Made by a program: the position numbers and the translations under genes
From: Pseudoalteromonas sp. NBT06-2
GTDB taxonomy: Bacteria; Pseudomonadota; Gammaproteobacteria; Enterobacterales; Alteromonadaceae
Assembly (NCBI RefSeq): GCF_002276045.1
Contig: NZ_NQMR01000093.1
Coordinates: 1 to 37,457, forward strand
DNA length: 37,457 nucleotides
Direction of reading: 5' to 3'
Notes under the pieces: generated by a model
Database searches by the model: none
Told to the model about the DNA's origin: nothing
The model's input: only the letters and a program-made list of their open reading frames with translations
In this document: piece after piece, positions 24,985-34,445 of the stretch
Position numbering within the stretch: position 1 is the stretch's first letter
How the letters are laid out: each line of letters starts with the position of its first letter

Positions 24985-25911
24985 TTATTTATAGACTGAA
25001 GGGGCATCTTTATCTGGACGGGTTTTAAAGCGTCTATGTAGCCACATATATTGTTCTGATGCATTATTTACTGCGTATTCAATATGTTGGTTTACTCGAG
25101 TTAAATCTTCAGTTTCATTACCTACAGGAAAATTTTCAAACATAGGCGTAATTTCAATATCGTATTTACCTTCAGCTGTACGTTTACTGCTGAAACCAAC
25201 TGTTTCACAGTTTTTACTTGAAGCAAAAAGCGTGGTGCCAGTGGTGGTTCCGGTTTGGCTCATTGCAAAGAAGGGTACAAATTCACAGCGTTTTCTACCA
25301 TAATCTTGATCAGGCAGATAATAGCATAGTTTTTGTTTACTAAGCGCTTTGAGTAGGCCTTTAACATCTTTTTTACCAATTAAATACTCGTTTGAACGTA
25401 AGCGTCCTTTTGTCATAAAGTATTCAAGTAAAGTGTTATTATGTGGACGATAAAAACCAACACCATTTTGTGTTTCACCCATCATACGACCTGCCATTTC
25501 AAGGTGTAGCATATGTGGTACTAACATGAGCACGCCTTTTCCTGACGCTTGGATATTTTCTATATGATGAAAGCCTTTTATTTCACCCTGGTGGCGTTTT
25601 ACACGCCACTGTGGCCACCACCATGACATGCCTGATTCAAATATAGCTATGCCAGTATTTTCCATATTTTTAACGACTAATTGGCTTTGTTGCTCTTTTG
25701 GCATATCTGGAAAACACAATTGAATATTGCGTTCAGCGATATGTCTGCGTTTTTTAAAATATTTATACAGTAGGCGACCTATACCTTTACCCATGACTAT
25801 TTGTAATTTAAATGGCAGCCAAGATATGAGGTATAAAATAGTTGTACCAATCCAAGTTAGCCAAAACTTAGGATGTAAGAATAATAATTTAAATTTAGGG
25901 TCGTTTACCAC
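24985..25911 (-). CDS. lpxL: Lipid A lauroyl/myristoyl acyltransferase, LpxL type
   Basis: The enzyme adds a secondary acyl chain to Kdo2-lipid IVA at the inner membrane. I chose GTG at 25911. It gives MVNDPKFKLLFLHPKFWLTW, which lines up residue for residue with the E. coli LpxL start ([20 protein letters not shown]). A TTG four codons upstream is less likely. The protein has 308 residues. It has an N-terminal membrane helix, the H-x4-E catalytic motif His133...Glu138 (VPHMLHLEMAG), YRPHNN, LPDQDYG and the C-terminal HRRFKTRP. No other lipid A gene is nearby. Confidence 0.92.
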   Translation of the reverse strand: MVNDPKFKLLFLHPKFWLTWIGTTILYLISWLPFKLQIVMGKGIGRLLYKYFKKRRHIAERNIQLCFPDMPKEQQSQLVVKNMENTGIAIFESGMSWWWPQWRVKRHQGEIKGFHHIENIQASGKGVLMLVPHMLHLEMAGRMMGETQNGVGFYRPHNNTLLEYFMTKGRLRSNEYLIGKKDVKGLLKALSKQKLCYYLPDQDYGRKRCEFVPFFAMSQTGTTTGTTLFASSKNCETVGFSSKRTAEGKYDIEITPMFENFPVGNETEDLTRVNQHIEYAVNNASEQYMWLHRRFKTRPDKDAPSVYK

Positions 25912-25993
25912 AAAGCAACTCAAAGTTAGGTAATAATAAAGGTAAGATTATAAGCGAGGTAGGTAGTTTATTGAAAGTAATTTATTGAAAGTA

Positions 25994-26017
25994 AAGGAGA
26001 GCGAATGAGCTCTCCTT
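25994..26017 (-). terminator. Hairpin after tolC
   Basis: AAGGAGAGC and GCTCTCCTT form a 9-bp stem with a 6-base loop, 12 bases beyond the tolC stop. On the minus strand TTACTTTC follows. A tandem TTATTGAAAGTAA duplication (about 25968-25994) lies just beyond it. Confidence 0.6.
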
Positions 26018-26028
26018 AGTGATATAAC

Positions 26029-27321
26029 TTAGTTTAATCCGCGATTGATCGCTTCAATGTCAGTTTTATTTAGTGTACCAGCAGCTTGTTTTAAGCTTAA
26101 TGTTGATACAACATAACGATAACGAACAGCAGATAAATTACGTTTAGCATCAAATAAGTTTCGGGTACTTAATAAAACATCAACGATAGTACGCGTACCT
26201 ACTTCAAAACCAGCTTCTGTTGCTTGTAATGCACTTTGTGCTGACACTACAGCTTGCTCTAGTGCTTTGTATGTTGCGATATCTGAAACAACTTGGTTGT
26301 AAGAAGTACGTACATTACGTGTAACAGAGCGGTGAGTTGCTTCTAAATCTTCACTGCTTGCAACATAATTAGATCTTGCTATGTCAACACCTGCTTGGAT
26401 TCCACCGCCAGCATAAATAGGTGCAGTTAAACTTACACCTAATGTTGTTGAGTCTTTTGGTGCTCTTATTCCATCAGCATTTGCAGGCCTACTATCCCAG
26501 CTTTCAGAATAACTACCATTAAGTGATAAGGTTGGTAAGTGACCAGCTTTAGCTCTTTCTATTCTTACTTTGGCCACTTCAACAGATAGCTTTGAGATTT
26601 GTAGCTCTAAGTTTCTTTCTTCAGCTGTTTTAATAAAATCTTCACTGTTATTTGTTGGTGAAACAGTGGAGAATCTTGTGGTATTAAGAGGATTTAATTT
26701 TGAATGATATTTACCTGTAATTTCACGTAATTGCTCTCTAGATGTTTCAACGTCATTTTTTGCAACAATTTCACGAGCTACTGCGTTATCAAATTGCGCC
26801 TGAGCTTCGTGTACATCAGTGATTGCTGTTAAGCCCACTGCAAATCTTTGTTTAGTTTGTTCTAATTGACGTTCTATGGCGCGTTTTTCAGCTTGAACAA
26901 ACTCTAAATCATCCATATTACCTAATACATCAAAGTAGGCGTTAGATACACGAACAATCAATGTTTGCTGAGCTAAATCATAGCTAGTTTTAGATTGAAG
27001 CGCTTCTTTTTCTGCAATCGATAAACTTTTCCAGTTACTAAAATCAAATAAAGATTGGCTTAATGTTAGCTTCCCGCCAAATGAATGTGATTTATCATAA
27101 CCTGTTGAGAAAGATAAGTTTGGTAATAAACTGCTCATAGCGCTATCAATATTATATGCATCTCTATCAGCATTTGCTTTGGCTTTTAAAACTGTAGGAT
27201 CATTTGCCGTTGCAATTTCAAATACTTGAAGTAAATCTTCGGCGAAACTATTGCTTGCAGTAAAGCTACAGCTTAAACCGATTAAGGCCGATAATATTTT
27301 TTTATTCATTTTTTGTATCAT
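26029..27321 (-). CDS. tolC: TolC-family outer-membrane channel protein
   Basis: TolC forms the outer-membrane tunnel used by tripartite drug efflux pumps and type I secretion. I start at ATG 27321 (MIQKMNKKILSALIGLS...); ATG 27309 (MNKKIL) is equally possible. The signal peptide ends ...NSFA, before EDLLQVFEIA. The mature part has two OEP (PF02321) repeats with long coiled-coil segments, including TDVHEAQAQFDNAVAREIVA in the first and the matching DVLLSTRNLFDAKRNLSAVR in the second. Total length (430 residues) fits the family. It diverges from nudF, as in E. coli. Confidence 0.94.
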   Translation of the reverse strand: MIQKMNKKILSALIGLSCSFTASNSFAEDLLQVFEIATANDPTVLKAKANADRDAYNIDSAMSSLLPNLSFSTGYDKSHSFGGKLTLSQSLFDFSNWKSLSIAEKEALQSKTSYDLAQQTLIVRVSNAYFDVLGNMDDLEFVQAEKRAIERQLEQTKQRFAVGLTAITDVHEAQAQFDNAVAREIVAKNDVETSREQLREITGKYHSKLNPLNTTRFSTVSPTNNSEDFIKTAEERNLELQISKLSVEVAKVRIERAKAGHLPTLSLNGSYSESWDSRPANADGIRAPKDSTTLGVSLTAPIYAGGGIQAGVDIARSNYVASSEDLEATHRSVTRNVRTSYNQVVSDIATYKALEQAVVSAQSALQATEAGFEVGTRTIVDVLLSTRNLFDAKRNLSAVRYRYVVSTLSLKQAAGTLNKTDIEAINRGLN

Positions 27322-27500
27322 GTGAGTGGCGTCCGTTATCAATTATTCTTTATTTAATTGCAGAGATGTTAAACTGTTTTTACGCGAACAGAAAAAACTA
27401 ATACGTAAAATAAGGTGTTCAAGTGTAACAGAATATATTTAATTTTCTGGAACAAGGGTACACTTATATGAATTAATGCAGTAGCTATTTAGGTTTATAT
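27322..27500. promoter_or_regulatory. tolC-nudF divergent promoter region
   Basis: The 179-base gap between the two starts must hold both promoters. It is AT-rich, but no box pair was clear enough to place. The arrangement itself (tolC diverging from nudF) is conserved in gammaproteobacteria. Confidence 0.4.
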
Positions 27501-28115
27501 ATGAACAATATTTCAATTTTCAAGAGCAAAGACATCGATCTTATTGAAAAAGAAGCAGTATATAACGGTTTTTTTAAAATAGAACGTTATGGGTTTCGTC
27601 ATAAATTATTTGCTGGTGGTTATTCCGATATTGTTTACCGTGAAATCTTAGAACGAGGTCATGCAGTTGCGGTATTACCTTATGATGTTAAAACTGATAG
27701 TGTTTTACTCATTGAGCAAGTTCGCATTGGCGCATTAGATCCCGCTTTAGATAAATCACCTTGGTTATTAGAATGCATAGCGGGAATGGCTGATGGCTCC
27801 GATGATTATCAACAAGTTGCAATAAAAGAAGCGAAAGAAGAAGCAGGATTAGATCTTGATAATTTAACTTTTATGATGTCTTACTTATCAAGTCCTGGAG
27901 GTACTACTGAGCGTTTATATCTTTACCTCGCACAAACTGATTTAAGCCGAGCATGTGGTCTATTTGGTTTAGAGCATGAAGGTGAAGATATTAAAGTGCA
28001 TGTTATGCCTAGAACCCAGGCGATGGAATATCTTGAAAAAGGCATAATTGATAACGCTGCAACCGTGATTAGTTTACAATGGTTAGCATTAAATTTAGAT
28101 AAGTTTAAATCATGA
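27501..28115 (+). CDS. nudF: ADP-ribose diphosphatase (Nudix hydrolase)
   Basis: NudF cleaves ADP-ribose to AMP and ribose-5-phosphate. The 204-residue protein follows the E. coli NudF plan (RYGFRHKLFAGGYSDIVYRE near the start, GHAVAVLPYD, then the Nudix box). The Nudix box reads G95-MADGS-D-DYQQVAI-KEAKEEAGL. The catalytic Glu residues of KEAKEEAG are kept. The first Glu of GX5E is Asp101 and the usual Arg before the Glu is Lys109, both conservative changes. It is the first gene of the run nudF-yqiB-cpdA-yqiA-parE; its stop overlaps the next start (ATGA). Confidence 0.93.
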   Translation: MNNISIFKSKDIDLIEKEAVYNGFFKIERYGFRHKLFAGGYSDIVYREILERGHAVAVLPYDVKTDSVLLIEQVRIGALDPALDKSPWLLECIAGMADGSDDYQQVAIKEAKEEAGLDLDNLTFMMSYLSSPGGTTERLYLYLAQTDLSRACGLFGLEHEGEDIKVHVMPRTQAMEYLEKGIIDNAATVISLQWLALNLDKFKS

Positions 28116-28570
28116 CTCATTTAGTGAAATCTGAAAAATACATCCCTAATTTACCAGCTTTTATGACGGTATGTGAGCAAAATTATTTTAGAGCTATGAA
28201 ATTAATGCCAAAAACAGAAACTGTTGGCGATACGAATGTGATTGATGTTGAAAAGTTTTGTTACCAATTAGAGATCACTGCTACTTCTAGATTTACAACG
28301 GATATCATATTTAAACAAATCAGTAGCAATGTTATTGGTTTTATCAATCCCAAATTATTAGTACGTGTATACCACGATGCCCGAATGGCTGAAGTGATCA
28401 GCCCTGATTATTTAAAGCGCATTAAACCTTCAAATAAATACCCAAATCCGTTAATGCACCAAAAAGATGAAAAATATCAAGTGAATGCTTTTTTATTAGA
28501 TTGGCTAGATCATTGTATTACTCATGGGCGAGCTAACTGTTTATGGGATGTGAACCATGGCTTGGTTTGA
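28112..28570 (+). CDS. yqiB: DUF1249 protein YqiB
   Basis: The 152-residue protein belongs to the DUF1249 family (PF06853). Marks are a start with YIPNLPAFMTVCEQNYFRAM, a central YQLEITATSRFTTDI, RVYHDARMAEV and the C-terminal KYQVNAFLLDWLDHCITHGR. Function is unknown. Its ATG overlaps the nudF stop by 4 bases and its own end overlaps cpdA by 14 bases. This suggests translational coupling and matches the order in E. coli. Confidence 0.92.
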   Translation: MTHLVKSEKYIPNLPAFMTVCEQNYFRAMKLMPKTETVGDTNVIDVEKFCYQLEITATSRFTTDIIFKQISSNVIGFINPKLLVRVYHDARMAEVISPDYLKRIKPSNKYPNPLMHQKDEKYQVNAFLLDWLDHCITHGRANCLWDVNHGLV

Positions 28571-29345
28571 TGACTGTTACCAAATAGATAAACCAAATAT
28601 CACAATTGCGCATTTTACAGATTGTCATTTGTTTGCTCAAAACAGTGGTGAGTATTTTGATGTAAATACATCTCAAGCATTAAAAGACTCACTCAAAGAT
28701 ATAAAAAGTAAAAAACCTGATTTAGCGATTTTTGGTGGAGATTTAACACAAGACCATACAATAAAGTCTTATGAAAAATTTGTTGCTTTAATTCAAAAGG
28801 CAGCTCTCGATTTTCCGGTATTTTGGTTGCCAGGTAATCATGATGAAATTGCATTATTTGAGAAGGCATTTAAAAATCAAAATAATTTACTGAACCATAA
28901 ATGTATTGATACTGTTCACTTTCAAATATTATTACTTAATAGTAAAAGCGAAACACCTTCTGGTTTTATTGATGAAATTGAATTAACACAAATCAAAAAA
29001 TTGATAAATAAGAGTGAAAAGCCAAGCATAATTTTTGCACACCACCATCCATTATCAGTTGAAGGCTACATAGATAAGCATATATTGACTAATGGTGAAC
29101 ATTTACTTGCTCAATTGAGTAATACAGATAAATTGGCTTTATTTGTTCATGGCCATGTTCATAATGAATATCAAAAAAATTATTTAGGTATAGATATTTG
29201 TGCGACACCGGCAACATCAATTCAATTTAAAAAAAGAACAACTGATTGGCAACAAGAAAATTTAGGGCCTGGTTATAGGTTGATTAATATTAATGAGCTA
29301 GGTGAATTTAATACTCAAGTTATTTGGGTGAAAAGTAGTGACTAA
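28557..29345 (+). CDS. cpdA: 3',5'-cyclic-AMP phosphodiesterase
   Basis: CpdA hydrolyses cAMP and so tunes CRP-controlled genes. The 262-residue protein shows the full set of class III metallophosphoesterase motifs: FTDCH (Asp22, His24), FGGDLTQD (Asp62), PGNHDE (Asn94, His95), FAHHHP and VHGHVHNE. The start ATG lies inside the yqiB end, in a different frame. The protein end overlaps yqiA by 8 bases. Confidence 0.94.
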   Translation: MAWFDDCYQIDKPNITIAHFTDCHLFAQNSGEYFDVNTSQALKDSLKDIKSKKPDLAIFGGDLTQDHTIKSYEKFVALIQKAALDFPVFWLPGNHDEIALFEKAFKNQNNLLNHKCIDTVHFQILLLNSKSETPSGFIDEIELTQIKKLINKSEKPSIIFAHHHPLSVEGYIDKHILTNGEHLLAQLSNTDKLALFVHGHVHNEYQKNYLGIDICATPATSIQFKKRTTDWQQENLGPGYRLININELGEFNTQVIWVKSSD

Positions 29346-29910
29346 ACCACGTGTTATTTATGTGCATGGCTTTAATAGCTCACCTGAATCATTTAAAGCA
29401 AAGCAATTTGGTCAATATCTTAAACAAACGTTTAATGATAGGGTAGAATACTTAGTTCCATGTTTAAATCATGAACCTTTAGTGACTGTAATTACTTTAG
29501 AGTCGTTGATTAATGATAAAACGGTATTAATTGGTAGCTCTTTAGGTGGTTTTTTTGCGACTTATTTATCGCAAAAATTTGGTGTTAAGGCAGTTTTAGT
29601 TAATCCTGCGGTAATGCCTTTTAATTTAATGAAAACGTATTTAGGTGAGCAATATAATCCTTATCAAGATTATCACTATGAACTTGAGAGAAGGCACATT
29701 TCTGAATTAAAAAAAATATTTATACCTAAACTTAAGAAGCCTAAGTTAGTTTATTTATTACAACAAACGGGTGATGAGGTTTTAAATTATCAAGATGCTG
29801 TTACATATTATACTAATGGCAAACAAAAAATTGAATTTGGTGGAGATCATAGCTTTATAAAGTTTGAGCGTTACTTTGAAAGTATTGCTAATTTTTTTAA
29901 AATAGCTTAA
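29338..29910 (+). CDS. yqiA: Esterase YqiA (alpha/beta hydrolase)
   Basis: The 190-residue protein starts at a GTG inside the cpdA end (MTKPRVIYVHGFNSSPESFK). It has the small alpha/beta-hydrolase catalytic set: oxyanion HGFNSSP, nucleophile Ser68 in IGSSLGG, an acid in QTGDEVLNY and His in GGDHSF. The E. coli homologue is a carboxylesterase with short acyl ester activity; its physiological role is unknown. It lies 49 bases ahead of parE in the same order as E. coli. Confidence 0.93.
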   Translation: MTKPRVIYVHGFNSSPESFKAKQFGQYLKQTFNDRVEYLVPCLNHEPLVTVITLESLINDKTVLIGSSLGGFFATYLSQKFGVKAVLVNPAVMPFNLMKTYLGEQYNPYQDYHYELERRHISELKKIFIPKLKKPKLVYLLQQTGDEVLNYQDAVTYYTNGKQKIEFGGDHSFIKFERYFESIANFFKIA

Positions 29911-29959
29911 AAATAAAACCATTAATCAGACATTAATAATAAGTAAGAATATAGCCATT

Positions 29960-31849
29960 ATGAGTGAACAAGATTATAACGCCGGGTCAATTGAAGTATT
30001 AAATGGCCTAGATCCAGTAAAACACAGACCAGGTATGTATACCGATACCACACGACCAAACCATTTAGGTCAAGAGGTTATTGATAATAGTGTCGATGAA
30101 GCACTAGCAGGACATGCAAGTAAAATTGATGTTATTTTACATACTGATAATTCTTTGGAAATTGTGGATGACGGTCGAGGCATGCCTACTGATATTCATC
30201 CAGAAGAGGGCATTCCTGCTGTAGAGCTTATATTTGTAAAATTACATGCCGGTGGTAAATTCTCTAATAAAAACTATCAATTTTCAGGTGGGTTACACGG
30301 TGTTGGTATTTCGGTTGTAAATGCTTTGTCTACTCGTGTTGAAGTAACTGTAAAACGTGAAGGCAATGAATATAAAATGGCCTTTGAAAATGGTGATAAA
30401 GTTGAAAACTTATCAATCACAGGTACTGTTGGTAAAAGAAATACAGGTACCAGTGTCCAATTTTGGCCTGATCCAAAGTATTTTGATTCTGCAAACTTCT
30501 CGGTTTTAAAACTTACTCATTTATTAAAAGCTAAAGCGGTTTTATGCCCAGGTTTGAAAATTCGTTTTATAAATAAGCAAACCAAAGAAACACTTGAATG
30601 GGAATATGCTGCAGGTTTAGAAGATTATTTAAAAGAAGCAATAAAAGGGTACGACTGTTTACCAGAACACCCATTTATAGGTAATTTTAATAGCAAAACT
30701 GAAGGGGCTGAATGGGCTGTTGTTTGGTTACCAGATGGCGGTGAAGGCATCGCTGAAAGTTATGTGAATCTGATCCCGACAATACAAGGTGGTACCCATG
30801 TAAATGGTTTACGCCAAGGCTTATTAGAAGCGATGCGAGAGTTTTGTGAGTTTAGAAACCTTTTACCTCGCGGTGTAAAGCTGACACCTGATGATATTTG
30901 GGATAAATGTCAATATATCCTATCGGTAAAAATGCAAGACCCACAATTTGCTGGACAAACTAAAGAAAAACTTTCATCTCGTGTCTGTGCTGCATTTGTA
31001 GCGGGCGTAGTAAAAGATGGATTTAGCTTATGGCTAAATGAACATACAGATAAAGCTGATTTACTTGCCGAATTATGTATATCAAATGCACAAAAACGTA
31101 TGCGAGCAGCAAAAAAAGTTGTGCGTAAAAAAATCACATCAGGACCTGCATTACCAGGTAAATTAACTGACTGTGCGTCAAATGATGGCGAGCTTACTGA
31201 GTTATTTTTGGTGGAAGGTGATTCAGCTGGAGGTTCAGCTAAACAAGCGAGAGATCGTGAGTTTCAAGCTATCATGCCGCTTCGTGGTAAAATACTCAAT
31301 ACTTGGGAAGTTGACTCAGGGCAGATACTCGCTTCCGAAGAAGTACATAATATATCGATTGCAATAGGTATGGACCCCGATTCTATTGATTTATCTCAAT
31401 TACGCTACGGAAAAATATGCATCTTAGCGGATGCTGATTCTGATGGCCTTCATATTGCAACTTTATTATGTGCTTTGTTTATGATGCACTTTAGAGTTCT
31501 GTTAGAAAAAGGCCATATTTATGTTGCGATGCCACCGCTATACCGCATTGATATTGGTAAAGATGTTTATTATGCGCTTGATGAAGATGAAAAAGATGGC
31601 ATATTAGATCGTATCGCAGCAGAAAAAAAACGCGGTAAAGTAAATGTACAGCGATTCAAAGGTTTGGGTGAAATGAACCCGCTACAATTGAGAGAAACAA
31701 CCATGGATCCTAATACCCGCCGTTTAGTACAACTTACTTTAGACGATGAAGGAAATACCATAGAATTGATGGATATGTTGTTAGCTAAAAAACGTGCCAG
31801 TGATAGAAAGCAATGGCTTGAATCTAGTGGCGATCGTGCAGAAATATAA
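29960..31849 (+). CDS. parE: DNA topoisomerase IV subunit B
   Basis: ParE is the ATPase subunit that with ParC decatenates sister chromosomes. The 629-residue protein (E. coli 630) has the GHKL ATPase domain (VIDNSVDEALAGHA, VDDGRGMPT, GGLHGVGISVVNAL), the transducer region (GGTHVNGLRQGL), the Toprim domain (LVEGDSAGGSA, DADSDGLHI) and the C-terminal QRFKGLGEMNP. The region where quinolone-resistance changes are known (PLRGKILN) is unaltered. Only 87 bases separate it from parC, with a small hairpin between them, so the two subunits are made from adjacent genes. In E. coli they lie further apart. Confidence 0.97.
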   Translation: MSEQDYNAGSIEVLNGLDPVKHRPGMYTDTTRPNHLGQEVIDNSVDEALAGHASKIDVILHTDNSLEIVDDGRGMPTDIHPEEGIPAVELIFVKLHAGGKFSNKNYQFSGGLHGVGISVVNALSTRVEVTVKREGNEYKMAFENGDKVENLSITGTVGKRNTGTSVQFWPDPKYFDSANFSVLKLTHLLKAKAVLCPGLKIRFINKQTKETLEWEYAAGLEDYLKEAIKGYDCLPEHPFIGNFNSKTEGAEWAVVWLPDGGEGIAESYVNLIPTIQGGTHVNGLRQGLLEAMREFCEFRNLLPRGVKLTPDDIWDKCQYILSVKMQDPQFAGQTKEKLSSRVCAAFVAGVVKDGFSLWLNEHTDKADLLAELCISNAQKRMRAAKKVVRKKITSGPALPGKLTDCASNDGELTELFLVEGDSAGGSAKQARDREFQAIMPLRGKILNTWEVDSGQILASEEVHNISIAIGMDPDSIDLSQLRYGKICILADADSDGLHIATLLCALFMMHFRVLLEKGHIYVAMPPLYRIDIGKDVYYALDEDEKDGILDRIAAEKKRGKVNVQRFKGLGEMNPLQLRETTMDPNTRRLVQLTLDDEGNTIELMDMLLAKKRASDRKQWLESSGDRAEI

Positions 31850-31873
31850 ATTTGCTGCGCAACTTTATTAAAG

Positions 31874-31886
31874 GCCACTGCGTGGC
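31874..31886 (+). other. Short hairpin between parE and parC
   Basis: GCCAC-TGC-GTGGC, extended by AAG/CTT with a bulge, sits 25 bases after the parE stop. It has no T-run and is too weak for firm termination, but it could modulate the parE:parC transcript ratio. Confidence 0.3.
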
Positions 31887-31936
31887 ACTTTGTGTTTTAG
31901 TACTCAGAATAAAAAAGTTAAAGAGAATAAATAACA

Positions 31937-34222
31937 ATGACTGATGCAACAGAGTTAAGTTTGCAGGGCATAGAACAACAATCAATGGCGCGCTTTACCG
32001 AAGACGCTTATCTTAATTATTCCATGTATGTGATTATGGATCGTGCATTGCCGCATATTGGTGATGGCCTAAAACCAGTTCAACGTCGTATTGTATATGC
32101 GATGAGTGAACTAGGTTTATCTGCTGCGGCAAAATATAAAAAATCAGCACGTACCGTAGGTGATGTTTTAGGTAAATTCCATCCTCATGGTGATAGTGCC
32201 TGTTATGAAGCTATGGTATTGATGGCACAGCCATTCTCTTACCGTTACCCGCTAGTTGATGGTCAAGGAAACTGGGGTGCGCCAGATGATCCTAAATCAT
32301 TTGCTGCAATGCGTTATACCGAAGCACGTTTATCTAAATTTTCAGAAGTATTACTTAAAGAATTAGGCCAAGGTACAGTTGATTGGATACCAAACTTTGA
32401 TGGCACCATGAAAGAGCCTGTGGTTTTACCTGCACGTTTACCACATATTTTACTCAACGGTATTACGGGTATTGCTGTTGGTATGGCAACTGATATTCCA
32501 CCTCATAATGTCAGAGAAGTAGCGCAAGCCTGTTGCTTATTATTAGATAAACCAAAAACTGAACTTGATGATATTTTAGAGCTCGTTCAAGCACCTGATT
32601 ACCCAACTGATGCAGAAATCATCACGTCAAAAGCAGATCTTCGTAAAATTTACCAAACAGGTAAAGGTTCGGTAAAAATGCGGGCGGTTTATGAAGAAGA
32701 ATATGGTGATATTGTGATCACGGCTTTACCTCATCAATGTTCTGGCGGTAAAATTTTAGAGCAAATAGCAGCTCAAATGTTAGCTAAAAAGCTGCCTATG
32801 GTTGCAGATTTACGTGATGAATCAGATCACGAAAATCCAACGCGTATTGTTATTATGTTGCGTTCAAATCGCGTTAAAGTAGAACCCTTAATGTCGCATT
32901 TATTTGCTTCAACCGATCTAGAAAAAAGCTACCGTGTTAATTTAAACATGTTAGGTTTAAATGGTCGTCCCCAAGTTAAAGATTTAAAAACTATTTTAGC
33001 AGAATGGTTAGTATTTAGACGTGAAACAGTACGTAGAAAATTACAATATCGTTTAGATAAAGTATTAGCGCGCTTACATATTTTAGAAGCTTTATTGGTT
33101 GCTTTTTTAAATATTGATGAAGTCATTGAGATTATTCGTACTGAAGATAAACCTAAGCTAGTGTTAATGGCACGTTTTGATCTGACGGATATTCAAGCAG
33201 AAGCAATTTTAGAATTAAAGTTACGTCATCTTGCTAAATTAGAAGAATTTAAAATAACCGGGGAGCAAGACGAGTTAGCAAAAGAACGTGATAAGTTAGA
33301 ACTCACATTAGGTTCAGAACGTCGCATGTCTACTTTGATTAAAAAAGAAATCATTGAAGCGGCAGAGCTTTATGGTGATGATAGACGTTCACCTGTTGTA
33401 AAGCGCACAGAAGCAAAAGCTTTAAGCGAAAAAGATTTGATCCCTTCAGAATCGGTTACCGTTGTATTATCAAATAAAGGCTGGGCACGTTGTGCCAAGG
33501 GTCATGATATTGATGCTGTTGGATTAAGTTATCGTTCTGGTGATGAATATCGCGCATCAGCGAAAGGACGTAGTAATCAACCTGCAATATTCTTAGATTC
33601 ATCTGGACGTGCATACACTTTAGATGCGCATGGTTTGCCTTCTGCGCGTAGCCAAGGTGAGCCATTAACAGGACGTTTTAATTTAACATCTGGTGTTAAT
33701 TTTGAGCATGTATTGATGGCTGAAAATGAAAGCATGTTCTTAATGGCTTCTGATGGCGGTTATGGCTTTGTAACTTCTTTTACAGACTTGGTCAGTAAAA
33801 ATAAAAGTGGTAAAGCGCTTGTTAGTGTTCCTGAAGCTGCATTATTGATGACACCAATCAAGGTTAATGATATTGCGACAGACATGTGTTTAGCGATTTC
33901 TAATGAAGGACGCATGTTACTATTCCCATTGCGAGATTTACCTAAGCTTGGTAAAGGTAAGGGAAATAAAATTATTTCCATACCTACAGCTAGAGTAAAA
34001 ACCCGAGAAGAATTTGTAAAAGTACTTGCTATCGTACCACCAAATAGCCATGTTACTTTACTCGCAGGTAAACGAAAACTCACACTTAAACCGAGTGATT
34101 TAGAATATTATTATGGCGATCGTGGTCGTAGAGGTAATAAACTCCCTCGCGGTTTACAGAGAGTAAACTCCGTTGAAATAGAACAAATTCAGTTACAAAG
34201 TCTTGAACCTGAAGATAAATAA
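31937..34222 (+). CDS. parC: DNA topoisomerase IV subunit A
   Basis: ParC is the DNA-cutting subunit of topoisomerase IV. The 761-residue protein (E. coli 752) has the winged-helix catalytic domain with active-site Tyr127 in AAMRYTEARLS. The tower and coiled coil follow, then a C-terminal beta-pinwheel with degenerate GQG-type blades (SQGEPLTGRFNL, LGKGKGNKIISI). The quinolone region HPHGDSACYEAM keeps Ser87 and Glu91 (E. coli Ser80 and Glu84), the susceptible form. A strong terminator follows. Confidence 0.97.
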   Translation: MTDATELSLQGIEQQSMARFTEDAYLNYSMYVIMDRALPHIGDGLKPVQRRIVYAMSELGLSAAAKYKKSARTVGDVLGKFHPHGDSACYEAMVLMAQPFSYRYPLVDGQGNWGAPDDPKSFAAMRYTEARLSKFSEVLLKELGQGTVDWIPNFDGTMKEPVVLPARLPHILLNGITGIAVGMATDIPPHNVREVAQACCLLLDKPKTELDDILELVQAPDYPTDAEIITSKADLRKIYQTGKGSVKMRAVYEEEYGDIVITALPHQCSGGKILEQIAAQMLAKKLPMVADLRDESDHENPTRIVIMLRSNRVKVEPLMSHLFASTDLEKSYRVNLNMLGLNGRPQVKDLKTILAEWLVFRRETVRRKLQYRLDKVLARLHILEALLVAFLNIDEVIEIIRTEDKPKLVLMARFDLTDIQAEAILELKLRHLAKLEEFKITGEQDELAKERDKLELTLGSERRMSTLIKKEIIEAAELYGDDRRSPVVKRTEAKALSEKDLIPSESVTVVLSNKGWARCAKGHDIDAVGLSYRSGDEYRASAKGRSNQPAIFLDSSGRAYTLDAHGLPSARSQGEPLTGRFNLTSGVNFEHVLMAENESMFLMASDGGYGFVTSFTDLVSKNKSGKALVSVPEAALLMTPIKVNDIATDMCLAISNEGRMLLFPLRDLPKLGKGKGNKIISIPTARVKTREEFVKVLAIVPPNSHVTLLAGKRKLTLKPSDLEYYYGDRGRRGNKLPRGLQRVNSVEIEQIQLQSLEPEDK

Positions 34223-34252
34223 AATCTAGTTATAAATCGATTAATAAATTAT

Positions 34253-34272
34253 AAACCCCGCAAGGGGTTTTT
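34253..34272 (+). terminator. Strong intrinsic terminator after parC
   Basis: AAACCCC-GCAA-GGGGTTT with a T-run (TTTTT) lies about 30 bases after the parC stop and ends the nudF-to-parC unit. Confidence 0.92.
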
Positions 34273-34284
34273 ATTTGCTTATAG

Positions 34285-34299
34285 GTTGGTAATACCAAC
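34285..34299. other. GTTGGTAATACCAAC palindrome
   Basis: The perfect 6-3-6 palindrome GTTGGT-AAT-ACCAAC lies just beyond the parC terminator and about 150 bases before plsC. It resembles operators of GntR-family regulators such as PdhR (TTGGTnnnACCAA). Its position after a terminator makes a chance or structural origin equally likely. Confidence 0.3.
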
Positions 34300-34445
34300 A
34301 GTGTTCAATATGTGTCATTACGCACTAATTAGAGTGGATATGTATGATCTAAAGCGTACACTTGTAAGCTAAAGCATGCTTTTTTTGTTAAATAGGGTAT
34401 ACTGCCCGCGAATATTTTATTTGTATTTATGGTGAGGATTTTCAT

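Noticed and set aside
34285..34299. PdhR/LldR-type operator controlling plsC
   Set aside because: The palindrome fits only the core of such operators, lies just after a terminator, and plsC is not an expected target; kept only as a low-confidence palindrome.
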